Shown here one piece after another: positions 19,772 to 33,500 of a stretch of 64,000 nucleotides of DNA. The DNA comes from Liopterus haemorrhoidalis. Its lineage: Eukaryota; Arthropoda; Insecta; Coleoptera; Dytiscidae. Position 1 is the first letter of the stretch; each line of letters begins with the position of its first letter. The DNA lies in NCBI GenBank assembly GCA_963971575.1, contig OZ020618.1:32652731-32716730 (forward strand), read 5' to 3'. The position numbers and the translations under genes were made by a program. The notes beneath the pieces are model-generated. The model made no database searches, was not told the DNA's origin, and was given only the letters and a program-made list of their open reading frames with translations.

Positions 19772-22700
19772 AGGATATGTTTTAAAATGTGCCTTTACCA
19801 TATTTCAGACCTTAGAACTTCAAAAATTCCAACCGCAGGTCCTTATCTTTTTTAGTTTTTGCAATACATATACATATTTTTTTTATTTTTTTTTTTCTGA
19901 AAAAAAAAAGTTTTCTTAAAACAGTCCAAAATATGGCCTTTAGGTAATTTTGGGGTGAGGATTAATAAAAAAATATTTAAAAAAATCAAGAGGCCTTAGT
20001 TTTTGAGTTATAATCAATTTTATGTACTTTTTTCCGATTTACTCAAAAACAGTTGGCCAAAATCCAAAATGAACCTTATTTTTGTGATCTACGGCCCAAA
20101 TTGTATCAATTTTGAGAAAAATCCGAAATATTTTTTTTGTTAAAATTCGCGATTTTTTTTTCAAAGGGGTACCCCTTACGATTTTTTCGATATTTTGCCA
20201 TTTTTAAGGGTTTTGTTTAATGATACATCCTTTTTGTATAAGTTTGGTTATTAAGGCCCAAATTTTTTCTAGACTAAAATGGACATGAGGAATTCAAAAA
20301 TTTAAACCAGAGGTCCTTATCTTTTACCGTTATTGAGATATAATTTTTTGAAACATTAAATTATATTACAAAAATTTCAAAATATTACAACATTTTTTTT
20401 GTTTAGGATATGTTTTAAAATGTGCCTTTACCATATTTCAGACCTTAGAACTTCAAAAATTCCAACCGCAGGTCCTTATCTTTTTTAGATTTTGAAATAC
20501 ATATACATTTGTTTTTTATTTATTTATTTTCTGAAAAAAAAAAGTTTTCTTAAAACAGTCCAAAATATGGCCTTTAGGTAATTTTGGGGTGAGGATTAAT
20601 AAAAAAATATTTAAAAAAATCAAGAGGCCTTAGTTTTTGAGTTATAGTCAATTTTAAGTACTTTTTTCCGACTAACTCAAAAAGAGTTGGCCAAAATACA
20701 AAATGAACTTTATTTTTGTGATCTACGGCCCAAATTGTATCAATTTTGAGAAAAATCCGAAATATTTTTTGTGTAAAAATTCGCGATTTTTTTTCAAAGT
20801 GGTACCCCTTACGATTTTTTCGATATTTTAACATTTATAAGGGTTTTGTTTAATGATACATCCTTTTTGTATAAGTTTGGTTATGAAGGCCTCAATTTTT
20901 TCTAGAGTAAAATGGACATGAGGAATTCAAAAATTTAAACCAGAGGTCCTTATCTTTTACCGTTATTGAGATATAATTTTTTGAAAAATTAAATTTTATT
21001 ACAAAAATTTCAAAATTTTACAAAAATTTTTTTTGTTTAGGATTTGTTTTTAAATGTGCCTATACCATATTTCAGACCTTAGAACTTCAAAAATTCCAAC
21101 CGCAGGTCCTTATCTTTTTTAGTTTTTGAAATACATATACATATTTTTTTTATTTATTTTTTTTTCTGAAAAAAAAAAGTTTTCTTAAAACAGTCCAAAA
21201 TATGGCCTTAAGGTAATTTTGGGGTGAGGATTAATAAAAAAATATTTAAAAAAATCAAGAGGCCTTAGTTTTTGAGTTATAGTTAATTTGAGGTACTTTT
21301 TTCCGCTTTACTCAAAAACAGTTGGCCAAAATCCAAAATGAACCTTATTTTTGTGATCTACGGCCCAAATTGTATCAATATTGAGAAATATCCGAAATAT
21401 TTTTTTTGTAAAAATTCGCGATTTTTTTTCAAAGGGGTACCCCTTACGAATTTTTCGATATTTTGCCATTTATAAGGGTTTTGTTTAATAATACATCCTT
21501 TTTGTATAAGTTTGGTTATTAAGGCCCCAATTTTTTTTAGACTAAAATGGACATGAGGAACTCAAAAATTTAAACCAGAGGTCCCTATCTTTTACCGTTA
21601 TTGAGATATAATTTTTTGAAAAATTAAATTTTATTACAAAAATTTCAAAATTTTACAAAAATTTTTTTTGTTTAGGATATGTTTTAAAATGTGCCTTTAC
21701 CATATTTCAGACCTTAGAATTTCAAAAATTCCAACCGCAGGTCCTTATCTTTTTTAGTTTTTGAAATACATATACATATTTTTTTTATTTATTTTTTTTC
21801 TGAAAAAAAAAAGTTTTCTTAAAACAGTCCAAAATATGGCCTTTAGGTAATTTCAGGGTGAGGATTAATAAAAAAATATTTAAAAAAATCAAGAGGCCTT
21901 AGTTTTTGAGTTATAGTCAATTTTAGGTACTTTTTTCCGATTTACTCAAAAACAGTTGGCCAAAATCCAAAATGAACCTTATTTTTGTGATCTACGGCCC
22001 AAAGTGTATCAATTTTGAGCAAATTCCGAAATATTTTTTTTTTGTAAAAATTCGCGATTTTTTTTCAAAGGGGTACCCCTTAGGATTTTTTCGATATTTT
22101 GCCATTTATAAGGGTTTTGTTTAATGATACATCCTTTTTGTATAAGTTTGGTTATTAAGGCCCCAATTTTATCTAGACTAAAATGGACATGAGGAACTCA
22201 AAAATTTAAACCAGAGGTCCCTATCTTTTACCGTTATTGAAATACAATTTTTTGAAAAATTAAATTTTATTACAAAAATTTCAAAATTTTACAAACATTT
22301 TTTTTGTTTAGGATATGTTTTAAAATGTGCCTATACCATATTTCAGACCTTAGAACTTCAAAAATTCCAACCGCAGGTCCTTATCTTTTTTAGTTTTTGA
22401 AATACATATACATATTTTTTTTATTTATTTTTTTTTTCTGAAAAAAAAAAGTTTTCTTAAAACAGTCCAAAATATGGCCTTTAGGTAATTTTGGGGTGAG
22501 GATTAATAAAAAAATATTTAAAAAAATCAAGAGGCCTTAGTTTTTGAGTTATAGTCAATTTTAGGTACTTTTTTCCGATTTACTCAAAAACAGTTGGCCA
22601 AAATCCAAAATGAACCTTATTTTTGTGATCTACGGCCCAAGTTGTATCAATTTTGAGAAAAATCCGAAATAGTTTTTTTGTAGAAATTCGCGATTCTTTT

Positions 22701-23599
22701 TCAAAGGGATACCCTTTACGATTTTTTCGATATTTTGCCATTTATAAGGGTTTTGTTTAATGATACATCCTTTTTGTATAAGTTTGGTTATTAAGGCCCC
22801 AATTTTTTCTAGACTTAAATGGACATGAGGAACTCAAAAATTTAAACCAGAGGTCCTTATCTTTTACCGTTATTGAGATATAATTTTTTGAAAAATTAAA
22901 TTTTATTACAAAAATTTTAAAATTTTACAAAAATTTTTTTTGTTTAGGATATTTTTTAAAATGTGCCTATACGATATTTCAGACCTTAGAACTTCAAAAA
23001 TTCCAACCGCAGGTCCTTATCTTTTTTAGTTTTTGAAATACATATACATATTTTTTTTATTTATTTTTTTTCTGAAAAAAAAAAGTTTTCTTAAAACAGT
23101 CCAAAATATGGCCTTTAGGTAATTTTGGGGTGAGGATTAATAAAAAAATATTTAAAAAAATCAAGAGGCCTTAGTTATTGAGTTATAGTCAATTTTAGGT
23201 ACTTTTTTCCGATATACTCAAAACCAGTTGGCCAAAATCCAAAATGAACCTTATTTTTGTGATCTACGGCCCAAAGTGTATCAATTTTGAGCCAATTCCG
23301 AAATATTTTTTTTTTGTAAAAAGACGCGATTTTTTTTCAAAAAGGTACCTCTTACGATTTTTTCGATATTTTGCCATTTATAAGGGTATTGTTTAATGAT
23401 ACATCCTTTTTGTATAAGTTTGGTTATTAAGGCCCCAATTTTATCTAGACTAAAATGGACATGAGGAACTCAAAAATTTAAACCAGAGGTCCCTATCTTT
23501 TACCGTTATTGAGATATAATTTTTTGAAAAATTAAATTTAATTACAAAAATTTCAAAATTTTACAAAATTTTTTTTTGTTTAGGATATGTTTTAAAATA

Positions 23600-26330
23600 T
23601 GCCTTTACCATATTTCAGACCTTAGAACTTCAAAAATTCCAACCGCAGGTCCTTATCTTTTTTAGTTTTTGAAATACATATACATATTTTTTTTATTTAT
23701 TTTTTTTCTGAAAAAAAAAAGTTTTCTTAAAACAGTCCAAAATATGGCCTTTAGGTAATTTTGGGGTGAGGATTAATAAAAAAATTCTTAAAAAAATCAA
23801 GAGGCCTTAGTTTTTGAGTTATAGTTAATTTCAGGTACTTTTTTCCGCTTTACTCAAAAACAGTTGGCCAAAATCCAAAATGAACCTTATTTTTGTGATC
23901 TACGGCCCAAATTGTATCAATTTTGAGAAAAATCCGAAATATTTTTTTTGTAAAAATTCGCGATTTTTTTTCAGAGGGGTACCCCTTACGATTTTTTCGA
24001 TATTTTGCCATTTATAAGGGTTTGGTTTAATGATACATCCTTTTTGTATAAGTTTGGTTATTAAGGCCCCAATTTTCTCTAGACTAAAATGGACATGAGG
24101 AACTCAAAAATTTAAACCAGAGGTCCTTATCTTTTACCGTTATTGAGATATAATTTTTTGAAAAATTAAATTTTATTACAAAAATTTCAAAATTTAACAA
24201 AATTTTGTTTTGTTTAGGATATGTTTTTAAATGTGCCTTTACCATATTTCAGACCTTAGAACTTCAAAAATTCCAACCGCAGGTCCTTATCTTTTTTAGT
24301 TTTTGCAATACATATACATATTTTTTTTATTTATTTTTTTTCTGAAAAAAAAAAGTTTTCTTAAAACAGTCCAAAATATGGCCTTTAGGTAATAATATTT
24401 TGGGGTGAGGATTAATAAAAAAATATTTAAAAAAATCAAGAGGCCTTAGTTTTTGAGTTATAGTTAATTTAAGGTACTTTTTTCCGCTTTACTCAAAAAC
24501 AGTTGGCCAAAATCCAAAATGAACCTTATTTTTGTGATCTACGGCCCAAATTGTATCAATTTTGAGAAAAATCCGAAATATTTTTTTTGTAAAAATTCGC
24601 GATTTTTTTTCAAGGGGGTACCCCTTACGATTTTTTCGATATTTTGCCATTTATAAGGGTTTTGTTTAATGATACATCCTTTTTGTATAAGTTTGGTTAT
24701 TAAGGCCCCAATTTTTTCTAGACTAAAATGGACATGAGGAACTCAAAAATTTAAACCAGAGGTCCTTATCTTTTACCGTTATTGAGATATAATTTTTTGA
24801 AAAATTAAATTTTATTACAAAAATTTCAAAATTTTACAAATTTTTTTTTTGTTTAGGATATGTTTTAAAATGTTCCTTTACCATATTTCAGACCTTAGAA
24901 CTTCAAAAATTCCAACCGCAGGTCCTTATCTTTTTTAGTTTTTGCAATACATATACATATTTTTTTTATTTTTTTTTTTCTGAAAAAAAAAAGTTTTCTT
25001 AAAACAGTCCAAAATATGGCCTTTAGGTAATTTTGGGGTGAGGATTAATAAAAAAATATTTAAAAAAATCAAGAGGCCTTAGTTTTTGAGTTATAGTCAA
25101 TTTTAGGTACTTTTTTCCGATTTACTCAAAAACAGTTGGCCAAAATCCAAAATGAACCTTATTTTTGTGATCTACGGCCCAAATTGTATCATTTTTGAAA
25201 AAAATCCGAAATATTTTTTTGTAAAAATTCTCTATTTTTTTTCAAATGGGTACCCCTTACGATTTTTTCGATATTTTGCCATTTATAAGGGTTTTGTTAA
25301 ATGATACATCCTTTTTGTATAAGTTTGGTTATTAAGGCCCCAATTTTTTCTAGACTAAAATGGACATGAGAAACTCAAAAATTTAAACCAGAGGTCCTTA
25401 TCTTTTACCGTAATTGAGATATAATTTTTTGAAAAATTAAATTTTATTACAAAAATTTCAAAATTTTACAAATTTTTTTTTTGTTTAGGATATGTTTTAA
25501 AATGTGCCTTTACCATATTTCAGACCTTAGAATTTCAAAAATTCCAACCGCAGGTCCTTATCTTTTTTATTTTTTGAAATACATATACATATTTTTTTAT
25601 TTTTTTTTTTTTCTGAAAAAAAAAAGTTTTCTTAAAACAGTCCAAAATATGGCCGTTAGGTAATTTTGGGGTGAGGATTAATAAAAAATATTTAAAAAAA
25701 TCAAGAGGCTTTAGTTTTTGGGTTATAGTTAATTTAAGGTACTTTTTTCCGCTTTACTCAAAATCAGTTGGCCAAAATCCAAAATGAACTTTATTTTTGT
25801 GATCTACGGCCCAAATTGTATCAATTTTGAGAAAAATCCGAAATATTTTTTTTGTAAAAATTCGCGATTTTTTTTCAAAGGGGTACCCCTTACGATTTTT
25901 TCGAAATTTTGCCATTTATAAGGGTTTTGTTTAATGATACATCCTTTTTGTATAAGTTTGGTTATTAAGACCCCAATTTTTTCTAGACTAAAATGGACAT
26001 GAGGAACTCAAAAATTTAAACCAGAGGTCCTTATCTTTTACCGTTATTGAGATATAATTTTTTGAAAAATTAAATTTTATTACAAAAATTTCAAAATTTT
26101 ACAAATTTGTTTTTTGTTTAGGATATGTTTTAAAATGTGCCTTTACCATATTTCAGACCTTAGAACTTCAAAAATTCCAACCGCAGGTCCTTATCTTTTT
26201 TGGTTTTTGCAATACATATACATATTTTTTTTATTTTTTTTTTCTGAAAAAAAAAAGTTTTCTTAAAACAGTCCAAAATATGGCCTTTAGGTAATTTTGG
26301 GGTGAGGATTAATAAAAAAATATTTAAAAA
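23600..26330. repeat. Four-monomer block present only in HOR copy 2
   Basis: Offset between HOR copies changes from 21.40 to 23.93 kb across copy-1 positions 2184-2416, a difference of about 2.53 kb or four monomers. The extra monomers are those anchored at 24216, 24855, 25487 and 26120. The one at 24855 shares an AATAT insertion with 5993 and 29924, and the one at 25487 resembles 19165 and 28015. Gain in copy 2 or loss in copy 1 cannot be told apart here. Edges are approximate. Confidence 0.75.
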
Positions 26331-29300
26331 ATCAAGAGGCCTTAGTTATTGAGTTATAGTCAATTTTATGTACTTTTTTCCGATTTACTCAAAAACAGTT
26401 GGCCAAAATCCAAAATGAACCTTATTTTTGTGATCTACGGCCCAAATTGTATCAATATTGAGAAAAATCTGAAATATTTTTTTTGTAAAAATTCGCGATT
26501 TTTTTTCAAAGGGTTATCCCTTACGAATTTTTCGATATTTTGCCATTTATAAGGGTTTTGTTTAATAATACATCCTTTTTGTATAAATTTGGTTATTAAG
26601 GCCCCAATTTTTGATGGACTAAAATGGACATGAGGAACTCAGAAATTTAAACCAGAGGTCCCTATCTTTTACCGTTATTGAGATATAATTTTTTGAAAAA
26701 TTAGATTTTATTACAAAAATTTCAAAATTTTACAAACATTTTTTTTGTTTAGGATATGTTTTCAAATGTGCCTTTACCATATTTCAGACCTTAGAATTTC
26801 AAAAATTCCAACCGCAGGTCCTTATCTTTTTTAGTTTTTGCAATACATATACATATTTTTTTTATTTTTTTTTTTTTCTGAAAAAAAAGTTTTCTTAAAA
26901 CAGTCCAAAATATGGCCGTTAGGTAATTTTGGGGTGAGGATTAATAAAAAAATATTTAAAAAAATCAAGAGGCCTTAGTTTTTGAGTTATAGTTAATTTA
27001 AGGTACTTTTTTCCGCTTTACTCAAAAACAGTTGGCCAAAATCCAAAATGAACCTTATTTTTGTGATCTACGGCCCAAATTGTATCAATATTGAGAAAAA
27101 TCCGAAATATTTTTTTTGTAAAAATTCGCGATTTTTTTTCAAAGGGTTATCCTTTACGAATTTTTCGATATTTTGCCATTTATAAGGGTTTTGTTTAATA
27201 ATACATCCTTTTTGTATAAGTTTGGTTATTAAGGCCCCAATTTTATCTAGACTAAAATGGACATGAGGAACTCAAAAATTTAAACCAGAGGTCCCTATCT
27301 TTTACCGTTATTGAGATATAATTTTTTGAAAAATTAAATTTTATTACAAAAATTTCAAAATTTTACAAAATTTTTTTTTGTTTAGGATATGTTTAAAATG
27401 TACCTTTACCATATTTCAGACCTTAGAACTTCAAAAATTCCAACCGCAGGTCCTTATCTTTTTTAGTTTTTGCAATACATATACATATTTTTTTTATTTT
27501 TTTTTTTTTCTGAAAAAAAAGTTTTCTTAAAACAGTCCAAAATATGGCCGTTAGGTAATTTTGGGGTGAGGATTAATAAAAAAATATTTAAAAAAATCAA
27601 GAGGCCTTAGTTTTTGAGTTATAGTTAATTTAAGGTACTTTTTTCCGCTTTACTCAAAAACAGTTGGCCAAAATCCAAAATGAACCTTATTTTTGTGATC
27701 TACGGCCCAAAGTGTATCAATTTTGAGAAAAATCCGAAATATTTTTTTTGTAAAAATTCGCGATTTTTTTTCAAAGGGGTACCCCTTGTGAATTTTTCGA
27801 TATTTTGCCATTTATAAGGGTTTTGTTTAATGATACATCCTTTTTGTATAAGTTTGGTTATTAAGGCCCCAATTTTTTCTAGACTAAAATGGACATGAGG
27901 AACTAAAAAATTTAAACCAGAGGTCCTTATCTTTTACCGTTATTGAGATATAATTTTTTAAAAAATTAAATTTTATTACAAAAATTACAAAATTTTACAA
28001 TTTTTTTTTTGTTTAGGATATGTTTTAAAATGTGCCTTTACCATATTTCAGACCTTAGAATTTCAAAAATTCCAACCGCAGGTCCTTATCTATTTTATTT
28101 TTTGAAATACATATACATATTTTTTTTATTTTTTTTTTTTCTGAAAAAAAAAAGTTTTCTTAAAACAGTCCAAAATATGGCCGTTAGGTAATTTTGGAGT
28201 GAGGATTAATAAAAAAATATTTAAAAAAATCAAGAGGCCTTAGTTTTTGAGTTATAGTCAATTTAAGGTACTTTTTTCCGCTTTACTCAAAAACAGTTGG
28301 CCAAAATCCAAAATGAACCTTATTTTTGTGATCTACGGCCCAAATTGTATCAATATTGAGAAAAATCCGAAATATTTTTTTTGTAAAAATTCGCGATTTT
28401 TTTTCAAAGGGGTACCCCTTGTGAATTTTTCGATATTTTGCCATTTATAAGGGTTTTGTTTAATGATACATCCTTTTTGTATAAGTTTGGTTATTAAGGC
28501 CCCAATTTTTTTTAGACTAAAATGGACATGAGGAACTCAAAAATTTAAAACAGAGCTCCCTATCTTTTACCGTTATTGAGATATAATTTTTTGAAAAATT
28601 AAATTTTATTACAAAAATTTCAAAATTTTACAAATTTTTTTTTTGTTTAGGATATGTTTTAAAATGTGCCTTTACCATATTTCAGACCTTAGAATTTCAA
28701 AAATTTCAACCGCAGGTCCTTATCTTTTTTAGTTTTTGAAACACATATACAAATTTTTTTTATTTATTTTTTTTCTGAAAAAAAAAAGTTTTCTTAAAAC
28801 AGTCCAAAATATGGCCTTTAGGTAATTTTGGGGTGAGGATTAATAAAAAAATATTTAAAAAAATCAAGAGGCCTTAGTTTTTGAGTTATAGTCAATTTTA
28901 GGTACTTTTTTCCGATTTACTCAAAAACAGTTGGCCAAAATCCAAAATGAACCTTATTTTTGTGATCTACGGCCCAAAGTGTATCAATTTTGAGCAAATT
29001 CCGAAATATTTTTTTTTTGTAAAAATTCGCGATTTTTTTTCAAAGGGGTACCCCTTAGGATTTTTTCGATATTTTGATAATTTTAAGGGTTTTGTTTAAT
29101 GATACATCCTTTTTGTATAAGTTTGGTTATTAAGGCCCCAATTTTATCTAGACTAAAATGGACATGAGGAACTCAAAAATTTAAACCAGAGGTCCCTATC
29201 TTTTACCGTTATTGAGATATAATTTTTTGAAAAATTAAATTTTATTACAAAAATTTCAAAATTTTACAAAATTTTTTTTTGTTTAGGATATGTTTAAAAT

Positions 29301-30345
29301 GTACCTTTACCATATTTCAGACCTTAGAACTTCAAAAATTCCAACCGCAGGTCCTTATCTTTTTTAGTTTTTGAAATACATATACATATTTTTTTTATTT
29401 ATTTTTTTTCTGTAAAAAAAAAGTTTTCTTAAAACAGTCCAAAATATGGCCTTTAGGTAATAATATTTTGGGGTGAGGATTAATAAAAAAATATTTAAAA
29501 AAATCAAGAGGCCTTAGTTTTTGAGTTATAGTTAATTTAAGGTACTTTTTTCCGCTTTACTCAAAAACAGTTGGCCAAAATCCAAAATGAACCTTATTTT
29601 TGTGATCTACGGCCCAAATTGTATCAATTTTGAGAAAAATCCGAAATATTTTTTTTGTAAAAATTCGCGATTTTTTTTTCAAAGGGGTACCCCTTACGAT
29701 TTTTTCGATATTTTGCCATTTATAAGGGTTTTGTTTAATGATACATCCTTTTTGTATAAGTTTGGTTATTAAGGCCCCAATTTTTTCTAGACTAAAATGG
29801 ACATGAGAAACTCAAAAATTTAAACCAGAGGTCCTTATCTTTTACCGTTATTGAGATATAATTTTTTGAAAAATTAAATTTTATTACAAAAATTTCAAAA
29901 TTTTACAAATTTTTTTTTTGTTTAGGATATGTTTTAAAATGTGCCTTTACCATATTTCAGACCTTAGAACTTCAAAAATTCCAACCGCAGGTCCTTATCT
30001 TTTTTAGTTTTTGCAATACATATACATATTTTTTTTATTTTTTTTTTTCTGAAAAAAAAAAGTTTTCTTAAAACAGTCCAAAATATGGCCTTCAGGTAAT
30101 TTTGGGGTGAGGATTAATAAAAAAATATTTAAAAAAATCAAGAGGCCTTAGTTTTTGAGTTATAATCAATTTTATGTACTTTTTTCCGATTTACTCAAAA
30201 ACAGTTGGCCAAAATCCAAAATGAACCTTATTTTTGTGATCTACGGCCCAAATTGTATCAATTTTGAGAAAAATCCGAAATATTTTTTTTGTTAAAATTC
30301 GCGATTTTTTTTATATTTTGCCATTTTTAAGGGTTTTGTTTAATG

Positions 30346-30517
30346 GTATTTGTATACGTGTGTACACCAAAGTAACAATAAGTTAAAACAAATAATTATG
30401 GTTTGTAATTATATATTGCAGAATAAACTTTCTTTTTGACATTACATGAAAACATTTAATATTCAACTGTCACTTGACAAATCCATCGCACACTAAGACT
30501 GTATGGATATTCTAACA
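30346..30517 (-). repeat. Element A2 3' LTR (trimmed)
   Basis: 172 bp, same as 6444-6615 including the missing outer 13 bp. Confidence 0.92.
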
Positions 30518-30526
30518 CTTCCCCTC
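30518..30526 (-). other. Element A2 polypurine tract
   Basis: GAGGGGAAG on the coding strand, abutting the 3' LTR, unchanged from A1. Confidence 0.85.
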
Positions 30527-30567
30527 GATGCATTTGTCCTGTGAATTTACATTTTAATTACAATTTA

Positions 30568-33500
30568 TTACAATTTAATTAACAATGAATTAACACAACG
30601 TGAATGATAATTTTTACTCAAGCCTTTCGTTAGAAAATCAGCATCCATTTGTTCTGTAGGCATATATTTTGCTTGAATGAGATTTTCCATGATGGCTTCT
30701 CTGAGAAAATGGCATCGAATGTCTATATGTTTACTTCTTCCATGATAGACTGAATTATGGGCTAAGCTCAATGCTCCATGGTTGTCATTATAAATTGATA
30801 CTGGTCCATTCATTCTTATTCCGAGTTCAGCAAGTAAATTTCTTAAATAAATTGCTTCCTTAGTTGCGTCACTCATTCCCATATATTCTGCTTCGGTGGA
30901 AGAGAGAGCAACTGTTCTCTGTTTCCTTGCCTCCCACGATATGGGACCATTATTTAATGTAAATACATACCCAGTGTATGATCTTCGGTCGACTGGGCAA
31001 TTACCCCAATCGGCGTCAACGTGACCTTCTAACACTTTTGATTTCAGTCCATACAATATTCCTAAGTCGGTAGAGCCCTTTAAATATCTTAACACTCTTT
31101 TTCCAGCTGTCCAATGAGAACGGCCGTAACAGTTATTATATTGACTTAAGTAACTTACCGCGAAGCTGATGTCCGGTCTCGTTGTAGTAGCAAGATATGT
31201 CAGTGCTCCTATCAACTCGCGATAAGGAAGTTTCAAGTCTTCTTCTGTTGGACTCTCTTCCGGCAGTAAATTTGGACGTGGTGGGATAGGTGTGCCTACT
31301 GGTTTGCAATCAGACATTCCGAAACGTTCAAGAATATCCAAAATGTAACTTTTCTGTATCAATATTATCTTCCCCTCTTTTCTTAGAAACTGGATGCCTA
31401 AACAATGACTTGCTTCTCCGAGATCTTTGATTTCAAAATTCTGATGCAAGTACTTGATAAACTTGGAAATTGCCTGACGCTTCTTACTTATGACCAAAAT
31501 GTCATCGACATACACAGATAAGAATAATGCATCTTCCCCTTTTCCAATATGATAGACGCACGGGTCGGATTTAGTTGGAATGGCTCCATATTGTACAAGA
31601 ACTTTATTTAGTTTAGCGTTCCAACTTCTTCCGGCCTGTTTCAATCCGTACAAGGATTTTTTTAGTCTACATACCTTGTCACCTTTCTGAAGTTCTCGAA
31701 GCATCCTTCTACATTTTTCTCTCAAACTGTCGTTACAGCTACTGTCATCAATAATTTTCCGCAATATTTTGGGTAATAACTTCGGGGGTTCCATGTATAT
31801 TACTTCTTCCAATTCTCCATTCAAGTAGGCGGTTGTAACGTCTAATTGATGTATTATCATATTTTGTTGAGCTGCAATACTCGCTAACATTCTTATGGAA
31901 CTTGCACGTGCAACTGGTGCAAACGTTTGTTTAAAATGTACCCCAGGTTGCTGTGTAAAACCTTGTGCGACTAAACGGGCCTTTCTTCTATCTAGGGTAG
32001 CATCAGGTTTGTATTTATTTCTGAGAATTATCCTACTTCCAATTACATGTTGATCCTTGGGACGATCGACCAAAGCCCAAGTATCGTTCTTTATGATAGA
32101 TTTTATTTCAGAAACAATAGCATCATACCAGTCTTCTGCATCTGGACTGTTTAACGCGGTGACCAATGGAACTTCCGCAAGGAGCGATGATTCTTCTGTG
32201 TAGTTCGTTTCCGTTGTGACATCATCGGTTTCATTGGGTGCGTCTTGCGGTTCAGGCGTTGTCGCATACTGATAACGTGGTCTTCCTCTTAAGCCCGTTT
32301 TTAATTTCCTGGGACGTCCACGACCTCTTTTGCATATAGGTGTGGTGACCGTTTCTGTTTCTACTGGTGTTCTATCTTCTTTTTCTGTTTCTGTATCTTC
32401 ATGATCGTTATTTTCGATTTTATCTTTTTTTTTGATAAATCTTTGATTATTACCTCTATTGTCTTCTGTTTTCTGTCGCCCTTTTCTGGAATAAAATCGG
32501 AATATCCTTCGCCAATGAATATTTCATTATTTGAGAATTTTATGTCTCTAAATATTCCAACCTTTCTTCGTTCCGGCAGCCAGACCCTGCTACCTTTTGA
32601 ATTGGTCGCATAACCAAGTAATATTCCTTCGAGACTTCTTTGCTCAAATTTTCCTTTTCCTGGTTTCTTGTCCAGACAATATACTTTTGTACCAAATTCT
32701 TGTAATTGGCTGAGATAAGGCTTCTTTCCCGTCCAAACTTCTATTGGGCTTCGCCCGTCTAAACTTTTTGTAGGGCAACGATTTCGAATATAATTCGCAG
32801 CGTTAACAGCTTCAGCCCAAAAATACGGCGGAAGATTTGCTTGAATAAGCAAGCATCTTGCCATCTCCAGAAGTGTTCTATTTTTTCTTTCCGCTATTCC
32901 ATTCTGTTCTGGTGAATATGGAACTGTTAAACGCCTATTAATTCCTTTCTTCTTCAGGAAATCTTCGACTCTTCTGTTGGTATATTCCGTGCCGTTGTCT
33001 GTCTGTAAGCACTTGACTTTTCTGCCTGTTTGAGTCTCCAACAAAACAATGACTTCTTTAGTTAAATCTGCAACTTCGTCCTTGGTTTTGATAAATCTTA
33101 CTTCACACCATCTTGAATTGTCATCTATGAACGTTACGAAATAACGTGCCTTTCCCAAGGATTCGACTCGCATGGGGCCGCAAACATCTGAGTGAATAAT
33201 ATCTAATGGTTCTGTTTCCCGTTCTGACTTCTTCGGAAAAGACTTCCGTACCATTTTCCCACGGTAACATACGTCGCAGTCCAACTTGTCAGCTTGTGAT
33301 GAATCCATGTTCGGGATTTGACCGTCTCGTATCAAGTCGCGCATATCGTTAATATTTAGATGTCCCAGACGCCGGTGCCATGACATCAGTAGATCGGTTG
33401 AAATCTTTGCTGACAAAACGGCATTGCGAACATCTTTGATCGGTTTCGGATATTTTTCGCGCGCGTAGTATAAGTCCCCGATACGATCAGCTACAAGCTT

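Larger units (their letters stand above)
1547..22945. repeat. Higher-order repeat copy 1 (19 monomers + elements A1 and B1)
   Basis: A block of about 21.4 kb whose monomers and two retrotransposons reappear in the same order in copy 2. Shared private markers include CCAATTCCG with AAAAAGGTACCTC near 1893-1950 and near 23293-23350. Another is the monomer with ATATGCC at about 2200 and 23598. Offsets between the copies are 21.40 kb up to about 2.2 kb, 23.93 kb from 2.8 to 6.4 kb, 23.90 kb across both elements to about 21.04 kb, and 25.80 kb thereafter. The left limit is where homology is lost (about 1050-1240); setting the edge at 1547 is a convention. Confidence 0.85.
17407..30345. repeat. Satellite array block 3
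   Basis: About 20 monomers without any gene. Anchors are at 17897, 18534, 19165, 19772, 20405, 21039, 21674, 22310, 22946, 23582, 24216, 24855, 25487, 26120, 26751, 27384, 28015, 28649, 29285 and 29924. Spacings are 631-639 bp except 607 bp at 19165-19771. The junction between HOR copies 1 and 2 falls near 22.45-22.9 kb. Small variant markers (extra AATAT at about 24393 and 29462, as at 5529) help match monomers between copies. Confidence 0.96.
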
